11,729 nucleotides of DNA from an uncultured Mucispirillum sp. (GTDB lineage: Bacteria > Chrysiogenota > Deferribacteres > Deferribacterales > Mucispirillaceae): positions 1 through 11,729 of the forward strand of contig CAMEZN010000016.1 of the NCBI GenBank assembly GCA_945947845.1, in the 5' to 3' direction. The first letter of the stretch is position 1; every line of letters begins with the position of its first letter. The notes under the pieces were generated by a model. That model saw nothing but the letters and a program-made list of their open reading frames with translations. It was not told the DNA's origin and did no database searches. The position numbers and the translations under genes are program-made. This document shows, piece by piece, positions 7,109-11,729 of this stretch.

Positions 7109-7828
7109 ATGTATACATTATTATTAGGATTATTAGTTGGTGTTGTAACCGGTTATTTAGGTTTTTTAATATATCCAAGTTATATACTTGCAAGTTTGAC
7201 TTTTGTTGCAGGTATTTTAGTATTTAATTTTTTCATGGGTCGCTACTTTATGAGAAAATTAACTGAAATCTTTAATTCTACTGAAAAAGATATAAAATCA
7301 GGCAAAACAGATATTGCAATAGAAAAATTAAAAGCAGGTTATAAATATTCCAGATGGCAGTTTTTAGTAAGGGAACAGATAGATTCTCAGATAGGTATCA
7401 TATTATATGCTAATAAAAGGTTTGATGAGGCTCTGCCATATCTAAAAAAATCAATGAAAAGCAACTGGATGGCAATGAGTATGCTTGCTGCATATTATTA
7501 CCGCCAGAAAGATTATACAAATATGAAAGCTGTTATGGAGAAATCATCAAAAGCAAATAAAAAAGACAGCTTTACTCAATGCCTTTATGCCTATTTCTTA
7601 TCAGAAACTGGCGATGTTGACGGAGCTATTGCTGTACTAGCAAAAGCTATGAAAAAACTTCCATCTGATGAAAGACTGCAGAATGCAAGCGATGCACTTA
7701 AAAACAGAAAAAAAATCAAAATGCAGGCTTATAATACTTTATGGCTGCAGCTTCATTTAGCTAAAATGCCTGAAGGTATAAAGCAGTATCAAACATTAAT
7801 AGGAAGACAAAAAATAACTAGAAGATAA
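7109..7828 (+). CDS. Membrane-anchored TPR-like protein
   Basis: The 239-residue product begins with two adjacent hydrophobic helices (about 2-22 and 26-47) forming a hairpin anchor. An alpha-helical soluble part follows that looks like degenerate tetratricopeptide repeats: ANKRFDEALPYLKKSMKSN (about 101-119), AAYYYRQKDYTNMKAVMEKS (about 127-146) and FLSETGDVDGAIAVLAKAMKKLP (about 163-185). The end is basic. TPR arrays usually serve as protein-protein scaffolds; no enzyme motif is visible. AGGAG (7099-7103) lies 5 bases before ATG 7109, and the gene follows the YHS-like gene by 15 bases. The partner is unknown. Confidence 0.8.
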   Translation: MYTLLLGLLVGVVTGYLGFLIYPSYILASLTFVAGILVFNFFMGRYFMRKLTEIFNSTEKDIKSGKTDIAIEKLKAGYKYSRWQFLVREQIDSQIGIILYANKRFDEALPYLKKSMKSNWMAMSMLAAYYYRQKDYTNMKAVMEKSSKANKKDSFTQCLYAYFLSETGDVDGAIAVLAKAMKKLPSDERLQNASDALKNRKKIKMQAYNTLWLQLHLAKMPEGIKQYQTLIGRQKITRR

Positions 7829-7837
7829 GTAGAATTT

Positions 7838-8611
7838 ATGCTTGAAGATATACAAAGCTCAAAAGATACAAGAAATATTGATATAGACCAAGTTGGCATA
7901 AAAGATATTGTCTACCCTATATCTTTAAAAGATAGAAATAAAGGTATTCAGCAGACAACTGCTAAAATAACAATGAGTGTAATGCTTCCGCACCAGTATA
8001 AAGGCACTCATATGTCAAGATTTATAGAAATATTAAATAAACATAAAGATAATATGGATATTCATAATGTAGGCTCTATTTTGCAGGATATGCGGGAAAG
8101 ACTTGCATCTGATTCGTCATTTATATCATTATCCTTTCCTTATTTTATGGAAAAAACAGCCCCAGTTTCTAAAATGAAATCTCTTATGGATTATAACTGT
8201 GAATTTTCAGGCAGCTGTTCAGAAAAAGGGCTGGATTTTGTATTAAAAGTAAAAGTGCCTGTTCAGTCATTATGTCCATGTTCAAAAGAAATATCAGAAT
8301 ATGGAGCACATAACCAAAGAAGTATAGCTTCTATATCTGTTCGTTTTAATAAAACTGTATGGATAGAAGATTTAATAGAAATTGCAGAAAGCTCAGCAAG
8401 TTCGTCTATTTATTCTCTTTTAAAAAGGGAAGATGAAAAATATGTTACAGAATATGCATATGATAACCCTGCTTTTGTAGAAGATATTGTCCGCAGTTTA
8501 GCAGAAAAACTTATGCAGGATGATAGAATAACATGGTTTGAAGTAGAATGTGAAAATATGGAATCAATTCATAACCATAACGCATGGGCTAGAATTGAAA
8601 GAACAAAGTAA
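7838..8611 (+). CDS. folE2: GTP cyclohydrolase FolE2 (type IB)
   Basis: FolE2 converts GTP to 7,8-dihydroneopterin triphosphate, the first step of folate synthesis, and also feeds queuosine synthesis. It is the alternative to zinc-dependent FolE and can use other metals. The 257-residue product has the usual length. Seen in sequence: the N-terminal VGIKDIVYPISLKD, the family signature VQSLCPCSKEISEYGAHNQRS with metal-ligand candidates Cys146 and His158, and C-terminal [19 protein letters not shown] 7838 lies 9 bases after the preceding stop codon, with only a weak ribosome binding site. A second, diverged copy of its last 213 bases lies at 10482-10694. The gene here appears intact. Confidence 0.95.
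   Translation: MLEDIQSSKDTRNIDIDQVGIKDIVYPISLKDRNKGIQQTTAKITMSVMLPHQYKGTHMSRFIEILNKHKDNMDIHNVGSILQDMRERLASDSSFISLSFPYFMEKTAPVSKMKSLMDYNCEFSGSCSEKGLDFVLKVKVPVQSLCPCSKEISEYGAHNQRSIASISVRFNKTVWIEDLIEIAESSASSSIYSLLKREDEKYVTEYAYDNPAFVEDIVRSLAEKLMQDDRITWFEVECENMESIHNHNAWARIERTK
8399..8611 (+). repeat. Long direct repeat, left copy (folE2 3' end)
   Basis: This is the left arm of a 213-base direct repeat whose right arm is 10482-10694. The arms flank the membrane-protein gene and the Fn3-like fragment, 1870 bases in all. Homology stops sharply after the folE2 stop codon on the 3' side and at about codon 188 on the 5' side. Confidence 0.85.
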
Positions 8612-8629
8612 ATAAAAGTGAGGTCTAAT

Positions 8630-10129
8630 ATGGCTCAGTATAGATATTTATACTTTGTAGCTGCTGTTTCTTTTTTAGTATCAATTTACCTTATTAGTTT
8701 TTCAATTTATAATTTTCCTTCAGCAGATGATTTTGTATATGGTTCAAAATACTCATTAAACTCATTTTCTTTGGCAATAAATAGTTATTTATATGGTTCA
8801 AGTGGCAGGGTATTTTCTAATACTCTTTATTATTTTTTTGCTGGTATTTCAAATAATCATCTTATAATTTATCAAATACTACCTATTTTGACTTTTATTA
8901 TGTTTGTTATTGTCAGTTATATGCTTTTTTTTATTATATTACAATCTTTTAGTAAAAAAATTGTATTTTCATTAACCTGCATTTTTATACTTGTATGGTT
9001 ATTAAGTCTTAATTCTATGAATGACACTGTATTATGGTATGGTGGAATATTTAATTATTTTTTACCAATGACATTAATGTTTTTAAGTATATATCTTTTT
9101 TTAAAAGCATATTATTCAAAAAGTATATCTTATATAATATTTATGCTTTTTCTTTCATCTGTTATTCTTTTTATTTCTTCTTTTTCTAATGAAGCATTGT
9201 TTTTAGTATTTTTAATTATATATTTTTTAATATTTTTTTATAGTATTATTTATAAAAATAATAGAATAATATATATGCTTATATTAAATATTTTAGTATT
9301 AATTATTGCATTTATATTTATACTTTTTGCACCCGGAAGTGCTAATCGAGTGGGTGGGGGAAATACTAATTTATTATTTGGTATATACAGAGGGTTAATG
9401 ACTGCTTTGGAGCGTGGTTTTTCTTATTATTTTACAACTGCAGTAATTCCTTTATCAATATTTTTATATCTTATATTTTATAAAATAGAACCAAAAAGAT
9501 TTTTTCCTAATTTATCATATAAATATCATGGTGTTATATTTTTAGTATTAGGTATAATTTTGAGCTGGGCTGCTCATTTTGTTGTTTCTTATGGACTTGG
9601 AGCACTGGGACTTCCTCCAAGAGCTAAAGTTATACCTCAAACTTTTTCAATTATTACATTTACTGTTAGTAATATTTATTTTTTATATTATTTTAATTTT
9701 TATAAAAAATTTTACAATAATAAAAGGAAATTTATTATTTTTATTTCATTATATGCTTTATTTTCAATTAGTAATTCAGATGATTTTACAGGCTCAATAA
9801 TTAGTCTTGGGGAACATAAAGGATATTATGAACAGTCTAAAACACGTCTTGATTTTTTAAAAATTGCTGAAAAAAATAAAGATGAAATCATTTTAAAGAA
9901 AATTGATGTTGCACCATATCCTATTGCTCCAATTGATGAGCGAATGATTAGAAGTGATTGTAATTATTATGTTAATACCCAGCTTGCTTATTACTTTAAT
10001 TATAAAGGTTGTATAAGGTTAGAAAATGGAATAGATGGTGAAGACTCTAGTTCTAAAAAGTTTTTTAGAACTAAGGATTACATTTTAAAAGATGGGGCAA
10101 GAATTTGGATGTATAGTCTATTTAAATAA
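8630..10129 (+). CDS. Polytopic membrane protein, GT-C / DUF6056-like
   Basis: The 499-residue product has roughly ten to twelve hydrophobic helices and a soluble C-terminal tail (about 410-499). After helix 1 it carries SADDF (Asp33-Asp34), then a conserved-looking SGR (58-60), NEA (187-189) and APGSANR (234-240). An acidic pair right after the first helix plus an APGxxxR segment resembles GT-C-fold glycosyltransferase-like families such as DUF6056, suggesting transfer of sugars from lipid carriers at the envelope; the assignment is from memory of the family and moderate. ATG 8630 with GAGG (8620-8623) 6 bases upstream is better than GTG 8618, which precedes that site. It is more T-rich than its neighbours, partly because of its hydrophobic content. 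A fragment related to its C-terminal tail lies at 10954-11127. Confidence 0.8.
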   Translation: MAQYRYLYFVAAVSFLVSIYLISFSIYNFPSADDFVYGSKYSLNSFSLAINSYLYGSSGRVFSNTLYYFFAGISNNHLIIYQILPILTFIMFVIVSYMLFFIILQSFSKKIVFSLTCIFILVWLLSLNSMNDTVLWYGGIFNYFLPMTLMFLSIYLFLKAYYSKSISYIIFMLFLSSVILFISSFSNEALFLVFLIIYFLIFFYSIIYKNNRIIYMLILNILVLIIAFIFILFAPGSANRVGGGNTNLLFGIYRGLMTALERGFSYYFTTAVIPLSIFLYLIFYKIEPKRFFPNLSYKYHGVIFLVLGIILSWAAHFVVSYGLGALGLPPRAKVIPQTFSIITFTVSNIYFLYYFNFYKKFYNNKRKFIIFISLYALFSISNSDDFTGSIISLGEHKGYYEQSKTRLDFLKIAEKNKDEIILKKIDVAPYPIAPIDERMIRSDCNYYVNTQLAYYFNYKGCIRLENGIDGEDSSSKKFFRTKDYILKDGARIWMYSLFK

Positions 10130-10481
10130 CTATGTTCATGCAGAAACAGATATTTTTTAGATACTTTTTTATTTCTAACTGTGGCAAGTTTAAAATTTAT
10201 GCAGTTATCATCTTTGGCAGTATATCTAAATAATTCTACATCAACTTGTTTAATAAATTTATCTTTATCATTTTCTGTAATATATATTATATTTTGGGTT
10301 ATTTTTTTCTTTATCCCATGTTAATACAATATCATTTCCCTTACGTTTTACTACAACATTTTGAGGGGGCAGGTTAAGAGTGCTTGTATCTCTTTTAAAA
10401 TTCATTTGATAAGGAATACCAGTATTATTATCTTTATCATAAGGCATTGCAATAACAGAAAGTGTGGCAGAATTAACTGGC
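10130..10481 (-). pseudogene. Frameshifted fragment of an Fn3-like protein gene
   Basis: Read on the minus strand, from 10481 downwards, one frame gives [19 protein letters not shown], then LPPQNVVVKRKGNDIVLTWD and KYNIYY before a stop at 10268-10270. A shift of frame near 10275-10290 restores TENDKDKFIKQVDVELFRY and AKDDNCINFKLATVRNKKVSKKY. Together these read as the end of one fibronectin type III-like domain and most of another (the LTWD and YNIYY strands are typical). There is no start codon at the 5' side, which ends abruptly where the folE2 copy begins. The 3' side runs without a stop into the end of the membrane-protein gene. It is a fragment cut at both ends with at least one frameshift. 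Fn3 proteins of this kind are usually exported, but no signal is left to see. Confidence 0.7.
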
Positions 10482-10694
10482 AGTTCATTAATTTATTCTC
10501 TTTTAAAAAGAGAAGATGAAAAATATGTTACAGAATATGCTTACGATAACCCTGCTTTTGTAGAAGATATTGTCCGCAGTTTAGCAGAAAAACTTATGAA
10601 AGATGATAGAATCACATGGTTTTTGGTAGAATGTGAAAATATGGAATCAATTCATAATCATAACGCCTGGGCAAGGATAGAAAGGAGTAAATAA
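10482..10694 (+). pseudogene. Duplicated 3' end of folE2
   Basis: These 213 bases align without gaps to 8399-8611, the last 70 codons and stop of folE2. I counted about 21 mismatches by eye, so identity is near 90%. Sixteen codons differ; twelve changes are synonymous and four change a residue (Ser to Leu, Gln to Lys, Glu to Leu, Thr to Ser). The fragment lacks the SLCPCSKEIS...GAHNQRS catalytic region and so cannot be an active cyclohydrolase. An open frame can be extended back to GTG 10464, but those bases belong to the opposite-strand Fn3-like fragment and there is no good ribosome binding site. Confidence 0.88.
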
Positions 10695-10714
10695 TAGTAA
10701 AATATTCAGATTGT

Positions 10715-10734
10715 CGAAAAAATACATTTTTTCG
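10715..10734. repeat. Hairpin 1: perfect 8-bp inverted repeat
   Basis: CGAAAAAA (10715-10722) pairs with TTTTTTCG (10727-10734) around the loop TACA. It is 20 bases after the stop of the folE2 fragment. The T run is inside the stem, so it is not a typical terminator. Confidence 0.6.
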
Positions 10735-10746
10735 TTAGTCTTTTGC

Positions 10747-10782
10747 CAGCCTAATAATGCTCTTAAGCATTTTATTAGGCTG
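10747..10782. repeat. Hairpin 2: long near-perfect inverted repeat
   Basis: An 11-bp outer stem, CAGCCTAATAA (10747-10757) with TTATTAGGCTG (10772-10782), encloses a 4-bp inner stem TGCT/AGCA, with a CTTA loop and a two-base bulge. No T tract follows on either strand. Confidence 0.7.
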
Positions 10783-10788
10783 TAAGGG

Positions 10789-10823
10789 TAACTAAACTTG
10801 GATACATGCTCCAAGTTTAGTTA
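10789..10823. repeat. Hairpin 3: perfect 14-bp inverted repeat
   Basis: TAACTAAACTTGGA (10789-10802) is the exact reverse complement of 10810-10823, with a 7-base loop TACATGC. No U-rich tail follows. Possible meanings are an end of a lost mobile element, a recombination site or a transcript-stabilising hairpin. Confidence 0.75.
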
Positions 10824-10953
10824 AACAGATTAATTTTTAATGCAAACAATATTTCTTATTATAAGTTTAAAATAATCAATAACTTTTTTAACAGTCTGAA
10901 ATATTATTATATCATTTATAATAAATATTTGTATTATGCTGCTTTTATTTCAT

Positions 10954-11127
10954 TTAGATGTTTTCCCATACCTAGCTCTAATTGATGCAAGCATAATTAG
11001 AGATGATTGTCAGTATTATGTAAATATAGTATCGGATGGTATCAATTCTACATCTAAACAATATTTCAGAACTAAATATTATATTTTAAAAGATGGTGCA
11101 AAAATTTGGCTATATAGCTTATTTAAA
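10954..11127 (+). pseudogene. Remnant of a second membrane-protein gene (C-terminal tail of the GT-C-like family)
   Basis: The frame reads LDVFPYLALIDASIIRDDCQYYVN, then SDGINSTSKQYFRTKYYILKDGAKIWLYSLFK. It matches the tail of the gene at 8630-10129 (IDVAPYPIAPIDERMIRSDCNYYVN ... SKKFFRTKDYILKDGARIWMYSLFK) at roughly 60% of residues. About 17 residues between YYVN and DG are missing here. The stop after LFK is lost (TAA became TAT), and the frame runs on to 11148. All of the membrane helices are absent. An ATG at 10936 lies just upstream but has no ribosome binding site that I can see. It is a decayed paralogue or a diverged copy of the same gene. Confidence 0.75.
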
Positions 11128-11148
11128 TATTTTTATTTACACTTTTAG

Positions 11149-11180
11149 TAGTTTAAATTTCATTCAAATTAGTTTAAATT
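11149..11180. repeat. Pair of 11-base direct repeats, 21-base period
   Basis: TAGTTTAAATT occurs at 11149-11159 and again at 11170-11180. The start-to-start distance of 21 bases is two helical turns, upstream of the promoter at 11204. It could be a tandem operator for the lipoprotein gene, but it is AT-only apart from one G per copy. Confidence 0.4.
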
Positions 11181-11203
11181 GTTTATTACTCCTACTAAAA
11201 TAG

Positions 11204-11232
11204 TTGAATTTTATAAAAAATATAATTATATT
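11204..11232 (+). promoter_or_regulatory. Candidate promoter for the PKD lipoprotein gene
   Basis: TTGAAT (11204-11209) and TATATT (11227-11232) are separated by 17 bases, about 30 bases before the ATG at 11264. The surroundings are very AT-rich, so confidence is moderate. Confidence 0.5.
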
Positions 11233-11263
11233 TGCTCTATATAACTAAATTAAAGGAGACTCA

Positions 11264-11729
11264 ATGAATAAAAAAGTAATATTTTATATCTTATTAATGT
11301 TTAGCATTTTTGGATTATATGGATGCGGTAGTGAAGATAGTAATGTATCTGCACCTTTTGAAGAACAGATAGTTATATTTTTTGACTGCACAACAAATCT
11401 AGCAGATGTAAAATGTTCTGTTACAAAAGAGTATATTCCAGATAATATGAAAGTATTAGAATATTATTGGGATTTTGGAGACAGTAAAGGAGCACAAGGT
11501 AAAGATAATGGCAACCATACTTATGATGTATCAGGTAAATATAATATATCATTAAAGATACAATATAAAGAAAATGGCAATCCATTAACAAAAGAAATAG
11601 GTACAAAACAAGTTAATATATCTATTCCAGATACAGATAATGGCACAACCAGTCCAAATGAAATAGAAATATTATTTGACTGCACAACAAATCTAGCAGA
11701 TGTAAAATGTTCTGTTACAAAAGAGTATA
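11264..11729 (+). CDS. PKD-domain lipoprotein, 3'-truncated by window edge
   Basis: ATG 11264 follows AAAGGAG (11252-11258) by 5 bases. The product opens with a lipoprotein signal peptide: MNKK, a hydrophobic core, then the lipobox LYGC with Cys21 as the lipidated residue. It should therefore be anchored to the inner or outer membrane and face the periplasm or outside. Residues about 37-130 form a PKD-like beta-sandwich, with FFDCTTNLADVKCSVTKEY, then YYWDFGDSKG and HTYDVSGKYNISLKI; WDFGD and the H-TY-G-Y pattern are the PKD hallmarks. A linker (DTDNGTTSPNE) leads to a second unit starting with the same FDCTTNLADVKCSVTKEY at residue 138. The frame is still open at 11729, so more repeats may lie outside. 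Such proteins often act in surface adhesion or carbohydrate and protein binding. Confidence 0.85.
   Translation, partial: MNKKVIFYILLMFSIFGLYGCGSEDSNVSAPFEEQIVIFFDCTTNLADVKCSVTKEYIPDNMKVLEYYWDFGDSKGAQGKDNGNHTYDVSGKYNISLKIQYKENGNPLTKEIGTKQVNISIPDTDNGTTSPNEIEILFDCTTNLADVKCSVTKEY
11381..11435 (+). repeat. PKD repeat unit DNA, first copy of the identical core
   Basis: The 55 bases from 11381 are identical to 11675-11729, where the window ends. The period is 294 bases, exactly 98 codons, so the repeat keeps the reading frame. Identity across every visible base, including third positions, indicates recent duplication or gene conversion. Confidence 0.9.

Larger units (their letters stand above)
10695..10953. 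other. Non-coding stretch with three consecutive hairpins
   Basis: I see no gene here. The left half holds three back-to-back inverted repeats (10715-10734, 10747-10782, 10789-10823). The right half is plain AT-rich sequence leading into the membrane-protein gene remnant. Confidence 0.6.

Noticed and set aside
9579..9800. A 73-residue frame inside the membrane-protein gene
   Set aside because: It is Leu/Phe-rich because of the T-rich DNA, overlaps conserved helices of the real frame and has no ribosome binding site.
10464..10694. An open 76-residue frame that could be called a small gene
   Set aside because: Its first six codons fall in the opposite-strand Fn3-like fragment and the rest is the tail of folE2. 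The catalytic region is absent and no ribosome binding site precedes it. It is annotated as a gene remnant.
10789..10823. Hairpin 3 as an intrinsic terminator for the folE2 fragment
   Set aside because: The stem is perfect but is followed by AACAGATTAA on the + strand. On the minus strand the bases after it are TACCCTTAC. Neither gives a T tract.
10715..10823. A CRISPR array or integron attC site
   Set aside because: The three inverted repeats have unrelated sequences, so they are not repeats with spacers, and I could not find a GTTRRRY core paired with its complement.
11421..11606. Minus-strand 61-residue frame in the PKD lipoprotein region
   Set aside because: The + strand frame has a Shine-Dalgarno site, lipobox and PKD motifs. 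The minus frame has none of these.

Overview
The window is an AT-rich stretch from a diderm bacterium. The evidence for a diderm is a long YidC with a periplasmic domain, a FabI-type enoyl-ACP reductase and a lipoprotein at the right edge. The protein styles and low GC would fit Deferribacterota such as Mucispirillum, but that placement is an impression from family resemblance, not a database result. All convincing intact genes are on the + strand. No rRNA, tRNA, CRISPR array or transposase was seen.

Region 1 (1-2045): the C-terminal two thirds of radA enter from the left. A 268-base gap follows, carrying a good promoter, then fabI and a strong intrinsic terminator. Region 2 (2046-3858): a 545-residue acidic protein of unknown function with a His-rich loop, then a gap with a near-consensus promoter and a leader hairpin.

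Region 3 (3859-10129) reads as one long co-directional unit with almost no spacing: rpmH, rnpA, yidD, yidC, jag/khpB, a small membrane-anchored YHS-like protein, a membrane-anchored TPR-like protein, folE2, and a polytopic GT-C-like membrane protein. The first five form the classical L34 / RNase P / membrane-insertion / KH-R3H cluster. dnaA and an obvious oriC are not next to it here.

Region 4 (10130-11160) is a scar. It holds a minus-strand Fn3-like gene fragment broken by a frameshift. Next comes a 213-base second copy of the folE2 3' end (about 90% identical by hand count, with mostly synonymous differences), then three consecutive hairpins, then a diverged, internally deleted copy of the 3' end of the membrane-protein gene. 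The order folE2-end then membrane-protein-end thus occurs twice, which points to a duplicated or laterally exchanged block that later decayed. Region 5 (11161-11729) has a promoter and the start of a PKD-domain lipoprotein whose 98-codon repeat unit is identical at the DNA level over the visible overlap. This gene runs off the right edge.

The most interesting part is 8399-11729, where housekeeping folE2 borders a rearranging surface/envelope locus. No clearly new defence or enzymatic system could be supported.
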